From Rhizobiales bacterium UBA1912 (GTDB lineage Bacteria; Pseudomonadota; Alphaproteobacteria; Rhizobiales; Devosiaceae): 64,000 nt of DNA. The position numbers and the translations under genes are program-made. This document shows, one piece after another, positions 46,089 to 55,422 of the stretch. Every line of letters begins with the position of its first letter. The stretch's first letter is position 1. The notes under the pieces are model-generated. The model had not been told where the DNA came from. It did no database searches and was given only the letters and a program-made list of their open reading frames with translations. Where the stretch lies: the NCBI GenBank assembly GCA_002337455.1, contig DDGC01000014.1, positions 200,474-264,473 of the forward strand, read 5' to 3'.

Positions 46089-47174
46089 TCACCGCAGCTT
46101 CAGCGAGCTCAACCCGATCAGCGCCAGCACCATGGCAATGATCCAGAACCGGATCACGATCTGGCTTTCGGTCCAGCCCAGATGCTCGAAATGGTGATGA
46201 ATGGGTGCCATCTTGAACACCCGCTTGCCCGTCAGCCTGAACGAAACGACCTGCACAATCACCGACACCGCTTCGAGAACGAACAGCCCGCCCACGATCG
46301 CCATGACCAGCTCATGCTTGGTGGCAACCGCAATCGTCCCCAGCGCGCCGCCCAGCGACAGCGAGCCGGTATCGCCCATGATGATCTGGGCCGGAGGCGC
46401 GTTGAACCACAAAAACCCGAGCCCAGCCCCGATAAGCGCCCCACAGACGATCGACAGCTCGCCAGTCCCCGGCACGAAGTTCAAAAACAGATAGTCCGAA
46501 TAGACCTGGTTGCCGACCAGATAGGCGATCAGCCCGAATGCCGCTGCCGCGATCATCACCGGCACGATGGCCAGCCCGTCCAGCCCGTCAGTCAGGTTCA
46601 CCGCATTGCCTGCGCCCACGATCACGAAGGCGCCGAAAATGAAAAAGAACAGCCCCAGATTGAGCGCCAGATCTTTGACGAACGGCAGCAACAGCGCGTT
46701 TTCATACCCCGCCGGCGCCTGGCTGGCGATGATGATGCAGGCGGCAATGGCGATCACCGATTCGATGGCCAGCCGCGCCCTGCCCCCGAACCCCTTGTGG
46801 TTCTGGTGTTTGACTTTGAGATAGTCGTCGTAAAACCCCACAAGCCCGAACCCCGTCGTCACCAGCAGCACGGCCCAGACGTACAGGTTGGAAAGATCCG
46901 CCCACAGCAGGATCGAGACCAGCGCCCCCGAAAGGATCATCAGCCCGCCCATCGTGGGCTTGCCCTTCTTGGTCAGAAGGTGGCTCTGCGGCCCGTCCTC
47001 GCGGATCGGCTGGCCCTTGCCCTGCCGCACACGCAGCGAGTTGACCATGCCCGGCCCGAACAGGAACACAAAGAACAGCGCGGTGATGATCGCGCCGCCC
47101 GTCCTGAACGAGAGGTAGCGGAACACGTTGAAAACCGGAAAGGCGTCAGCAAACTGCTGCAGGAAATAGAGCAT
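46089..47174 (-). CDS. mraY: Phospho-N-acetylmuramoyl-pentapeptide-transferase
   Basis: 361 residues with ten membrane helices. Catalytic motifs: GKGQPIREDGPQSHLLTKKG with KPTMGG, GFYDDYLKVKHQNHKG (Asp pair), NAVNLTDGLDGLA (catalytic Asp), NAPPAQIIMGDTGSL, and MAPIHHHFEHLGW. It transfers phospho-MurNAc-pentapeptide to undecaprenyl phosphate, forming lipid I. It lies 19 bp after murF. murD does not follow; repeats do. Confidence 0.96.
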   Translation of the reverse strand: MLYFLQQFADAFPVFNVFRYLSFRTGGAIITALFFVFLFGPGMVNSLRVRQGKGQPIREDGPQSHLLTKKGKPTMGGLMILSGALVSILLWADLSNLYVWAVLLVTTGFGLVGFYDDYLKVKHQNHKGFGGRARLAIESVIAIAACIIIASQAPAGYENALLLPFVKDLALNLGLFFFIFGAFVIVGAGNAVNLTDGLDGLAIVPVMIAAAAFGLIAYLVGNQVYSDYLFLNFVPGTGELSIVCGALIGAGLGFLWFNAPPAQIIMGDTGSLSLGGALGTIAVATKHELVMAIVGGLFVLEAVSVIVQVVSFRLTGKRVFKMAPIHHHFEHLGWTESQIVIRFWIIAMVLALIGLSSLKLR

Positions 47175-47193
47175 GGGGTTACCGTCTGTGCCT

Positions 47194-48591
47194 TTATTTT
47201 TTTTCGCCGAACCGGTCTCGTATCCGGGCCACCAGGGCGCCCAGCCTCACTCCGTTCGATCCCTTGAGCATAACTGAGTCGCCCGGTGCAAGCGTTTCCA
47301 AAACATGTTGCGCAATCTCATCCACAGCCTGTGCCCGCCCGGCGACAAGCGCGGCCGGCAGCGCATCGGCCAATCTGGCCATATGGTCGCCCACCACAAA
47401 CACAAGATCGGGCCTTGCCGCGATCACCGCTTCGGCCAGCCCGGTATGATAGTCGGCAGACGCCGCACCCAGCTCGCGCATGTCGCCGAGCACCAGCACC
47501 CTCCGCCCCGGGGTTGGCATCTGGGCGAACACCTCGAGCGCCGCACGCATCGATGTCGGATTGGCGTTGTAGCTTTCATCGATCAGCCGGATCGGGTTGG
47601 CATGGTCGCCAAGCAAAATCGCGGCGCCGCGCCCCTCGGGCGCGCCATGGACAGCAAGGGCCGTCAATGTCTTTTGCACATCGCCGCCAACTGCCCGGAC
47701 CGCCAACAGCGCTGCCACGGCATTGGCCAGCATATGCCGTCCCGCAGTGGCAATCGAAACCTCCAGCGACAGCCCATCGCCCTCGATATGCCCCGCCGCT
47801 CCCTCGTGCGTCGTCCGATAGTCCGCAATCGTCACATCGGCATCGGCAAATCCGTAGGTCAGCGTTTCAAGCCCTGCCGCCTGAGCCGCGTCAACCAACC
47901 GCTCAACATGGGCGTGGTCGTGCCCGATGATGGCTTTGCCGCCCGGCTCCACGCCGGAAAAAATCTCCGCCTTGGCATCGGCAATCGCCGCTTCGGAGGC
48001 AAAAAACTCAAGATGAGCCGGCGCCACCGTCGTCACCACGGCAACATGCGGACGAACCAGCACCGAAAGCGGCGTGATCTCTCCCGCCGCGCTCATGCCG
48101 ATCTCGAACACACCGAACTCGGTGTCGGCCGGCATCCGCGCCAGCATCAGCGGCACGCCCCAGTGATTGTTGAAGCTCTTGATCGAGGCGTGGGTCTTGC
48201 CGTTGGCCTCAAGCGCTAGCCGCATCGCTTCCTTGGTCGAAGTTTTCCCCACGCTTCCCGTCACCGCTATGATGCGGGCTTGCGATCGGGAACGGGAAAA
48301 GGCGGCCAACCCATAGAGCCCCTGCAGCGCATCCTCGGCAACAATCAGCGGCAACCCCGAGAGGTCCCCGGCCTTATCCTTGCTCACCAGCGCCGCGACG
48401 GCACCGGCTTCGATGGCCTTGGCAACGAAATCATGTCCGTCGAAATTCTCGCCCTTGATGGCAACGAACAGGCCCCCGGCGGCGATCTCGCGGGAATCTA
48501 TGGAAATGGAAGAAACGGTCTTTGCAGCCACATCGCGGGCCACGCCGCCAGTCGCGGCAACAACCTCGGCAATGTCATAGAGTGCGGGCAA
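47194..48591 (-). CDS. murF: UDP-MurNAc-tripeptide--D-alanyl-D-alanine ligase
   Basis: 465 residues; TTG start at 48591, 2 bp after the murE stop, because no ATG precedes the conserved N-terminus (YDIAEVVAATGG). Mur ligase motifs: ISIDSREIAAGGLFVAIKGEN, ATP loop ITAVTGS-type AVTGSVGKTSTKEAMR, FNNHWGVPLMLARM, and IDESYNANPTSMRAALEVF. Adds D-Ala-D-Ala made by Ddl to the tripeptide. Coupled to murE. Confidence 0.95.
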   Translation of the reverse strand: MPALYDIAEVVAATGGVARDVAAKTVSSISIDSREIAAGGLFVAIKGENFDGHDFVAKAIEAGAVAALVSKDKAGDLSGLPLIVAEDALQGLYGLAAFSRSRSQARIIAVTGSVGKTSTKEAMRLALEANGKTHASIKSFNNHWGVPLMLARMPADTEFGVFEIGMSAAGEITPLSVLVRPHVAVVTTVAPAHLEFFASEAAIADAKAEIFSGVEPGGKAIIGHDHAHVERLVDAAQAAGLETLTYGFADADVTIADYRTTHEGAAGHIEGDGLSLEVSIATAGRHMLANAVAALLAVRAVGGDVQKTLTALAVHGAPEGRGAAILLGDHANPIRLIDESYNANPTSMRAALEVFAQMPTPGRRVLVLGDMRELGAASADYHTGLAEAVIAARPDLVFVVGDHMARLADALPAALVAGRAQAVDEIAQHVLETLAPGDSVMLKGSNGVRLGALVARIRDRFGEKK

Positions 48592-48593
48592 GC

Positions 48594-50042
48594 TCAGCCC
48601 CCGAAGGCCGCGCGCACGACCTCGTGGTCGGAAAAATGGTGCTTTGTCTTGCCCACGATCTGGTAGTCCTCATGTCCTTTGCCGGCGACCAGAACAACGT
48701 CCTCTGCGCCCATTCCGGCAATTGCATGACCGATCGCCTCTGCCCTGTCGCCGATTTCCGTCGCGCCCGGCGCTGCGGCAAGAATTTGCGATCGGATCGC
48801 AGCAGCATCTTCGGTCCGAGGATTGTCGTCGGTAACGATCACCAGGTCCGCCAGGTCTTCAGCCACTTTGCCCATCTGTGGGCGCTTGCCGGGATCGCGG
48901 TCCCCGCCGCACCCGAACACAACGATCAGCCGCCCCTTTGCAAACGGCCGAAGCGCCACAAGTGCATTCTCCAGCGCGTCGGGCGTATGGGCATAATCGA
49001 CAAATACCGCCGCTTTCCCGCGCTGGGCGACCTGCTCCAGCCGCCCCTTTGCGCCCTCAAGCGTTTCAAGCGCTTTAATGGCATCGCCATTGGCAACCCC
49101 CGTCGCCATGGCCAGCCCGGCCGCAACGACAGCGTTGTCCACCTGAAACCGCCCGACCAGCGGCAGCAGAAACTCCATCGGCTCGCCGACAAGCTTGCCC
49201 TTGACCCGCTGCCCGAACCCTTCGCTCTGAACGCTCTCGACGTCGATATGCGCCCCGCCGGCCCCGACGGTGAACACCGTCGCACCCTTGTCGAGCGCCG
49301 CGAACATGAAGGGCAGGCCCTCCTCGTTCTCGGCATCGACGACGGCAGTCGCGTTGCCATCGATCAGATCACGGAACAGACGCAGCTTGGCGTCGCGATA
49401 GGCTTCGATGGTTTCGTGATAATCGAGGTGGTCGCGGCTGAGATTGGTAAAGGCAACAGCAGTGAACTTCACCCCATCGAGACGGCGCTGATGGATGCCG
49501 TGGCTGGAGGCCTCCAGCGCCACGTGATCCACACCATCCGCCTTGAGCTTTGCCAGCGTTTTGTGCAGCGACAGCGAATCCGGCGTCGTCAGCTCGCCCG
49601 GAATGTGCTCATCACCCACCATCAGGCCCAACGTCCCAAGGCTGGCGCCCCGGATACCTGCATGGGCCCAGATCTGGCGCAAAAACGAGACAACCGAGGT
49701 CTTGCCGTTCGTCCCGGTCACCGCGGCGCAGATGGCCGGTTGCGGCCCAGAGAAATTGGCGGCTGCAACGGCATAGACCGCCCGGACATCGTCGACCATA
49801 ACCACCGGAATGCCCGGATCGGCTTTGGGCGCCAGATCGGTGACCATGGCCACAGCACCCCGGCCGGCCGCGTCCTTGCCATAAATGTTTCCGTGCCCGC
49901 GCGTGCCGGGCAGCGCAAAGAACACCTCACCCTGCCCGATCAGCCGGCTGTCGGCATTCAACCCACTAATCGCCATGTCGGGCGCGGCCCCTGCGCCGGC
50001 GACCCGATGCAGAATGTCGGTAAGTTTATGCGGCAATATCAC
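48594..50042 (-). CDS. murE: UDP-MurNAc-L-Ala-D-Glu--meso-diaminopimelate ligase
   Basis: 482 residues; GTG start at 50042 behind GGGGGA. ATP loop TGTNGKT (109-115), LEASSHGIHQRRLDG, FTNLSRDHLDYHE, VDYAHTPDALENAL, and the amino-acid-selecting motif DNPR (in VTDDNPRTED), which specifies meso-diaminopimelate rather than lysine. So the cell wall is the Gram-negative mDAP type. It follows ftsI by 24 bp. Confidence 0.96.
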   Translation of the reverse strand: MILPHKLTDILHRVAGAGAAPDMAISGLNADSRLIGQGEVFFALPGTRGHGNIYGKDAAGRGAVAMVTDLAPKADPGIPVVMVDDVRAVYAVAAANFSGPQPAICAAVTGTNGKTSVVSFLRQIWAHAGIRGASLGTLGLMVGDEHIPGELTTPDSLSLHKTLAKLKADGVDHVALEASSHGIHQRRLDGVKFTAVAFTNLSRDHLDYHETIEAYRDAKLRLFRDLIDGNATAVVDAENEEGLPFMFAALDKGATVFTVGAGGAHIDVESVQSEGFGQRVKGKLVGEPMEFLLPLVGRFQVDNAVVAAGLAMATGVANGDAIKALETLEGAKGRLEQVAQRGKAAVFVDYAHTPDALENALVALRPFAKGRLIVVFGCGGDRDPGKRPQMGKVAEDLADLVIVTDDNPRTEDAAAIRSQILAAAPGATEIGDRAEAIGHAIAGMGAEDVVLVAGKGHEDYQIVGKTKHHFSDHEVVRAAFGG

Positions 50043-50066
50043 GTCCCCCGTTATCCGCCACTTGCA

Positions 50067-51791
50067 TCAGAACCCGGTAAATTCGGCCCCGTTACGGAGC
50101 TGGACTGGAACCAGTTGTGCGTCGATTTGCGGCCCCAGAATGGGTTGGATGCCCAGCATCGGCGCAATACGCTTGACGATCCGGGCCGACATCTGCCCCG
50201 CATTCCAACCCGCGGTACGGCCCGATTGCGCATTTTCCGCCTTGGGTTCATCTACAAAAATAATCAGGGCATATCTAGGATCGTCGAGCGGAAAGGCAGA
50301 AGAAAAGAAGGCAGTGACAAGACTGCTCGAATAGCGTCCGTCCACGACCTTTTCCGCGGTGCCCGTCTTGCCGCCCCAGCGATAGCCTTCGGCAATCCTG
50401 TTACCCGTGCTGCCCGAGCCCACCACACCGTTCATCCGCATGAGATAGCGAATGTAATCGCTCGTCTGCTGCGAAATGACCTGCGTCGATCCAGCCAGCG
50501 CCTCCTGCTCGGTGCGCGGAAACAAGGTGGCATCCATCAGGTGTCCGCCATTCAACAGCGCGGCTGTTGCTGTCAACATCTGCAGCGGCGTTACGCTCAG
50601 TCCATGGCCGAAAGATGCGGTCGCGGCGCCGACTTCCGAAAAGCTCGCCGGAATGCTCGACCGTGTCACTTCCGGCAGCTCGATTTCGGGCGCGCCGTCC
50701 AGCCCCATACGCGTCAGAAAGGCCCGGAAATTTTCCTTCCCCATGGCCTGCATGATACGGATCGTGCCGATATTGGACGAATAGCGAAAGACCTCGGATA
50801 CCGAAAGCATCCGGTACTTCCCGTGAAAATCCTCAATGGTATACCGCCCGAATCGTACGCCAAATCGGGCATCGATGCTGTCGGTGATCTGGACCGCGCC
50901 TGCATCCAGAGCAGCGGCGAAGGTGATCGGCTTGAAGATCGAGCCAACCTCGAACTTGGCAGCCGTCAAACGATTGAAGCGCCCTTCCTCGAGCATGGTC
51001 CCGGGGTTATTGGGATCGAAATCGGGAAGCGACGCCATGGCGATGATTTCGCCTGTCCGTACATCCATGATCGCCCCGCCCGCCGCAATCGCCTGATAGC
51101 GTTCGATCGACCCGACCAACTCTTCGTGCAGAATGCTCTGCACGCGCAAATCGATGGCAAGATTGACCGGCGTCAGAGCGCTATCGCGGGCAAGTCCCAG
51201 ATTTTGCAGCAGGGCAAGATTGTCGTCATCGAGGTGCTTTTCGACACCGGCAATCCCGACATTGTCGATATTGACCGCGCCCATCAAATGGGAAGCCACA
51301 GTGCCGCCGGGATAGAACCGTTTGCTCTCCTCGAGAAAATCGAGCCCTGGGATACCAAGCCGCATGATCCGGTCACGCTGGGCCGGCGTCAATTCCCGCG
51401 CCACCCACACAAAACCCTGGTCCCCAGTCAACCGATCGCGCAGCCAGGCACTGTCGAGATTGGGCAGGACAGTCAAAATCGCATCGGCGGCTTCATCGAC
51501 GTCAAGTATCCGCCGCGGTTCGGCAAAGAGCGATGGCACGCGAATATCGACAGCCAGTTCAAGCCCGTTCCGGTCGAGAATCGCCGGACGGGACGCCATG
51601 ATCGCATCGCGCGTCTGCCCCTCGATCGTGGTATCGAGTTCGATATTGCCCAGCCAGATCAGCCGCCCGAACATCACCGAAAATACAATCAGAACGAACG
51701 CCATCGCCCAGCGAATGCGCGCACCGGTCAGATTGCCGCGCGCCTTGCGCGTGCCGTCGATGGAAATGGTTTCCGGGGTAATCGCACTCAT
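50067..51791 (-). CDS. ftsI: Septal peptidoglycan transpeptidase FtsI (PBP3)
   Basis: 574 residues. A short cytoplasmic tail and one membrane helix (MAFVLIVFSVMFGRLIWL, 30-47) precede the pedestal domain (AIMASRPAILDRNGLELAV) and the transpeptidase. Active-site motifs are SIFK (Ser284, Lys287), SSN (338-340) and KTG (475-477). It cross-links septal peptidoglycan with FtsW. Its ATG overlaps the ftsL stop (ATGA). Confidence 0.95.
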   Translation of the reverse strand: MSAITPETISIDGTRKARGNLTGARIRWAMAFVLIVFSVMFGRLIWLGNIELDTTIEGQTRDAIMASRPAILDRNGLELAVDIRVPSLFAEPRRILDVDEAADAILTVLPNLDSAWLRDRLTGDQGFVWVARELTPAQRDRIMRLGIPGLDFLEESKRFYPGGTVASHLMGAVNIDNVGIAGVEKHLDDDNLALLQNLGLARDSALTPVNLAIDLRVQSILHEELVGSIERYQAIAAGGAIMDVRTGEIIAMASLPDFDPNNPGTMLEEGRFNRLTAAKFEVGSIFKPITFAAALDAGAVQITDSIDARFGVRFGRYTIEDFHGKYRMLSVSEVFRYSSNIGTIRIMQAMGKENFRAFLTRMGLDGAPEIELPEVTRSSIPASFSEVGAATASFGHGLSVTPLQMLTATAALLNGGHLMDATLFPRTEQEALAGSTQVISQQTSDYIRYLMRMNGVVGSGSTGNRIAEGYRWGGKTGTAEKVVDGRYSSSLVTAFFSSAFPLDDPRYALIIFVDEPKAENAQSGRTAGWNAGQMSARIVKRIAPMLGIQPILGPQIDAQLVPVQLRNGAEFTGF

Positions 51792-52177
51792 AGCAGCCCC
51801 TCCAAAAGGGAACCGATCGGATCTTCCCCGGCTTCGATGGTTTCAAACAGAGCATCAAGGGATTCGGTATCGAGGCGCTGTTGGGGCCGCATCGGCAAAT
51901 CGGCGAAGCTGCCGAACTGCTGCGCCTCTGCGACCTGCAGGTTCAGTACGTCATTATGACGATCTACGATGGGCTGCACATGCGTCGGCTGGTTGAGGTA
52001 GGCCCAATCAGCCTTGAGGACCGAAAGATCGGCTTGCTGCTGGGCGATCGCCGTTTCGATGCGACCGATCTCTTCAGCCGTCAGCTCAGCCATGTGCTTT
52101 TGCGAATAGACGGCGACCACCGCGATCACCGCGATGACCCCGAGTATGATGTTGAGGCGTTGCAGGAACCGGCTCAT
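51788..52177 (-). CDS. ftsL: Cell division protein FtsL
   Basis: 129 residues. One N-terminal membrane helix (LNIILGVIAVIAVVAVYS, 8-25) is followed by a coiled-coil region (ELTAEEIGRIETAIAQQQADLSVLKADW) and an acidic tail. This is the standard FtsL layout; identification rests on layout and position between rsmH and ftsI, both with ATGA overlaps. It partners FtsB and FtsQ to activate FtsWI. Confidence 0.88.
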   Translation of the reverse strand: MSRFLQRLNIILGVIAVIAVVAVYSQKHMAELTAEEIGRIETAIAQQQADLSVLKADWAYLNQPTHVQPIVDRHNDVLNLQVAEAQQFGSFADLPMRPQQRLDTESLDALFETIEAGEDPIGSLLEGLL

Positions 52178-53151
52178 GCCGCACCCCGCCTGAAACCGGG
52201 CACACCCAGCCCCGCAGATTGCTGTGGCCGCGCCGCAACCGCTGTCCGAACCCCGCTGCGCAGGGTGGCAGAGCGGGCGCGCGGGTTGCGTCCCAATTCA
52301 TCCGCTCCGGCCTTGACCGGTTTGCGCACCGGCGCCCACCGCGCCTCGACCGGCCCCGAATATGGCAGGTGCCGCGATTGCGGTGCTGCCGTTTTGGTCT
52401 GGTCGAAGAAGCGCTTGACGATCCGGTCTTCGAGAGAGTGGAAGGTCACCACCGCCAGCCGACCGCCTTCGGGGAGGATGCGCTCGGCGGCAAAAAGCGC
52501 CGCAACCAGCTGGTCGAACTCGCCGTTGACCGCGATCCGCAGTCCCTGGAACGTCCGTGTCGCAGGATGGGGAGCACCCGGCTTGCGCCCGACGGTCTTT
52601 TCAATCAGTTGGGCCAGCGCCAGCGTATCGGTGATCGGCGTGTCTTTGCGCATCTCGACGATCGCCTTGGCGATCCGCCGGGACGCCCGCTCCTCGCCAA
52701 ATGCGAAAATCAGATTGCCAAGGTCGGTCTCGCTCAGCGTGTTGACCAGATCGGCCGCCGTTTCGCCCTCGCGCCCCATCCGCATGTCGAGTGGACCCGA
52801 CCGCATGAAGGAAAACCCGCGTTCGGCCTGGTCGAGCTGCATCGAGCTCACGCCGATATCGAGGACGACGCCATCGACCCGCTGTTCAGCCACCAGCGCA
52901 TCGAGCTCGGAAAACGGTCCGGCCACAAACACAAATGTCTCGGGAAAATCTGCAGCCAGCGTTTCCACAAAGGGCGCAACCGTCGGATCGCGGTCGATCC
53001 CCGTCACTTGCGCGCCCTCCTCGAGCAGCGCCCGCGAATACCCGCCTGCCCCGAACGTGCCGTCGACGATACGCGCGCCATCGAGCGGCGCGAGCGCATC
53101 GAGCACTTCGCTCAACAACACCGATTCATGGGAGGATTGTGGCTCGCCCAT
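52174..53151 (-). CDS. rsmH: 16S rRNA (cytosine-1402-N4)-methyltransferase
   Basis: 325 residues. Begins HESVLLSEVLDALAP; SAM-binding IVDGTFGAGGYSRALLE, DRDPTV, VDGVVLDIGVSSMQLDQAERGFSF (cited as DIGVSSMQLDQAERGFSF), GPLDMRMG and the C-terminal TFHSLEDRIVKRFF. Methylates the decoding centre of 16S rRNA. It is the first protein gene of this dcw cluster; mraZ, its usual upstream neighbour, is absent, and the RNase P RNA gene lies 160 bp upstream. Confidence 0.95.
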   Translation of the reverse strand: MGEPQSSHESVLLSEVLDALAPLDGARIVDGTFGAGGYSRALLEEGAQVTGIDRDPTVAPFVETLAADFPETFVFVAGPFSELDALVAEQRVDGVVLDIGVSSMQLDQAERGFSFMRSGPLDMRMGREGETAADLVNTLSETDLGNLIFAFGEERASRRIAKAIVEMRKDTPITDTLALAQLIEKTVGRKPGAPHPATRTFQGLRIAVNGEFDQLVAALFAAERILPEGGRLAVVTFHSLEDRIVKRFFDQTKTAAPQSRHLPYSGPVEARWAPVRKPVKAGADELGRNPRARSATLRSGVRTAVAARPQQSAGLGVPGFRRGAA

Positions 53152-53311
53152 CTGGTCAGATACTCGCGCCCGGCGCTCCTTGGGCCAGCCGATGGCTTCG
53201 GCCGGAACTCAAACTAAACACGTGGCATTACTCCACATTGAGCAGATTGCATCCCAGTCTTTAAGATTTTGTTTCCCAAACCGATTTGGAAGCACAAAGA
53301 GCGGGAAAAAC

Positions 53312-53692
<381 letters not shown>

Positions 53693-53723
53693 CGGCTGAT
53701 GTAGGGTGCTCATGGTGATACGG

Positions 53724-54464
53724 TCAAGTCGATTGAGTCGAAGTCAGCGCCGACCGCGTACCGCGCGCGCGTGTCACGTCACGATAGGCCGTATTGATCG
53801 ACGCCATCTTGGCGGAGGCCAGCCCCATCAATTCTTCGGGCACGCCCTTGGCGACCATCCGGTCCGGATGATGCTCGGCCACCAGCCGCCGATAGGCGCG
53901 ACGCAACTCGTCATCAGTCACGTCCGGCGCGAGCCCGAGCACCGCGTACGGATCCCGATGGCCCGACGGCAACAGCACGTGCTGTGATGCGATCTGCTCG
54001 AAGCGAACGGAATCGAAGCCGAATATCTCACTCACCGCTTCGAGATAAGCCATCTCGTCCCCATGCACGAACCCGTCCGCCGTGGCGATCTCGAACAAAG
54101 CGTCCAGAACGTGCTCGAGCGTGGCCGGACTATCGGCAAACAGCTTACGTACCTTGCGCGCATAGCTGTCGAACCCGGTCACATCTTGCTGAGCGAGCGC
54201 GAAAAACCGGTCCACATGGGCATCTGCGCCTTCGGGAATATCGACAAGCGTGTGAAACGTGATGACTTCGCGCCGACTCACCACGCCGTCTGCGACGGCC
54301 ATCTTGGCCGAAAGGGCGATGATCGACATGGTGAACGCCGCCTCGCGGCCGCCCGGCGCCCAATTGTCGGGATCCAGAATGCTGGCAATACCGCCCGCCA
54401 ACCCTGTCCCCTGCGAGAACGAGCCAAGGAGCGCTGCGATTTGCTGCCAGATCGACATGACCAT
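53724..54464 (-). CDS. TerB-DnaJ domain protein (DjlA-like)
   Basis: 246 residues. A TerB-like helical domain (about 40-160: TMSIIALSAKMAVADGVVSR, ALFEIATADGFVHGDEMAYL) is followed by a C-terminal J-domain (RDPYAVLGLAPDVTDDELRR, with the HPD motif in AEHHPDRM). DjlA of E. coli has the same order plus an N-terminal membrane helix; here the N-terminus is only mildly hydrophobic, so membrane anchoring is doubtful. It would stimulate DnaK for unknown clients. It lies 32 bp upstream of rnpB in the same direction. Confidence 0.87.
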   Translation of the reverse strand: MVMSIWQQIAALLGSFSQGTGLAGGIASILDPDNWAPGGREAAFTMSIIALSAKMAVADGVVSRREVITFHTLVDIPEGADAHVDRFFALAQQDVTGFDSYARKVRKLFADSPATLEHVLDALFEIATADGFVHGDEMAYLEAVSEIFGFDSVRFEQIASQHVLLPSGHRDPYAVLGLAPDVTDDELRRAYRRLVAEHHPDRMVAKGVPEELMGLASAKMASINTAYRDVTRARGTRSALTSTQST

Positions 54465-54563
54465 GTTCCGTGCGAACCTTCGCCGAGTGGTTCTTTAACG
54501 TCCGCAGCAATCAGGCACAAGCAAGACGGCACCCCCATGGGTCAATACGCGCAGGCCATGCGT

Positions 54564-55307
54564 CTATTCGTAAACGAAGCCAAATGGATTGGTCTGTGGA
54601 ACCTGCTGCCGGCGCTCGATTGTAACGCGGCTGTTCAGCGTCGGAACCTGCTCCTGATAGACCCACAGGATTTCCCCGTTCGGGCCGACAACGCCCACCA
54701 GTTCATCCTGCCCGGGCGTGCCCCCCGTGCGCGGATCGTATCCGCCGTCCGGCCCCGTCAGCGGCGCCAGGGTCTGTGTATCGGGCGGCGCCAGAAAGCC
54801 CGCCCCCGTCACTTGGGAATTCTGGCTCGACGCGCTGGCAGCCCGTGCTATCGAATCGTAATCGATACCGGTCGGCTCCTGCTCCTGAGGCACGGCAAGC
54901 CCTTCAGGACGCGGTAAAGGGCGCGGCGGCTCGATTGCTGCCGTTTGACCAGCACTCGCTTCAGCCTGCGCGACCGGAGCTTCTGAGGCCGGCCCCTCCG
55001 TAGGCGTTGACGCAACCGTTTGGCTGGCCGGCGCAGGATCCTCGCCCAATGGCCGCCCGTTGACCGTCACCATCGGCCCATGCGTCGCCTCGCCGGCCCG
55101 GTCTCGTTCCGCCTGCGGCACGACCGGAAACCCAGCACTTTCGACAACCCGATCGGCAGCCGTCGCTGCACGATCGGCAGTTTCCCCCGGCGCACCGGGT
55201 GCCGCGACAAAGCTGGCGCCCGGCTCCTGCTGAAAGGCAGCAGCGCCAACGGCACCCATCATCAAAACCAGCATCGCGCCCGATGCAACGGGCTTAGAGA
55301 GCATCAT
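54564..55307 (-). CDS. Exported or anchored low-complexity hypothetical protein
   Basis: 247 residues from the ATG pair at 55307/55304; a GTG at 55364 would add 19 residues. A hydrophobic N-terminal segment (PVASGAMLVLMMGAVGAAAF) is a signal or anchor. The rest is a long Ala/Pro/Glu/Thr-rich, probably disordered region, with one compact patch near the C-terminus (GPNGEILWVYQEQVPTLNSR). I do not recognise a family. It may span the periplasm or serve as a surface linker. The start is uncertain. Confidence 0.55.
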   Translation of the reverse strand: MMLSKPVASGAMLVLMMGAVGAAAFQQEPGASFVAAPGAPGETADRAATAADRVVESAGFPVVPQAERDRAGEATHGPMVTVNGRPLGEDPAPASQTVASTPTEGPASEAPVAQAEASAGQTAAIEPPRPLPRPEGLAVPQEQEPTGIDYDSIARAASASSQNSQVTGAGFLAPPDTQTLAPLTGPDGGYDPRTGGTPGQDELVGVVGPNGEILWVYQEQVPTLNSRVTIERRQQVPQTNPFGFVYE

Positions 55308-55422
55308 ATCTGCATTCCAGTCGGCCCATTGGCCAATGTGCCCCCGCACGGCCAATCTCTTCACCCTGAAAATGGCAGCAGTTTGGTGAATGGAACCTGA
55401 AGATGCGTTTCCCTGCGGCGGT

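Noticed and set aside
45510..46141. Small frames in the mraY-ftsW gap (reading ILGLDPGIH, PGSSPRMT)
   Set aside because: Typical translations of palindromic intergenic repeats; no ribosome-binding sites and no MurD similarity.
48522..51959. A 1145-codon open frame on the plus strand opposite murE and ftsI
   Set aside because: It is antisense to two clear, conserved Mur/Fts genes, is rich in Arg/His/Pro and shows no domain; an effect of high GC at third codon positions.
53271..53295. CCAAA-CCGA-TTTGG hairpin as a regulatory site for rsmH
   Set aside because: Short symmetry near the rnpB 3' end; more simply part of rnpB termination, and no supporting motif.
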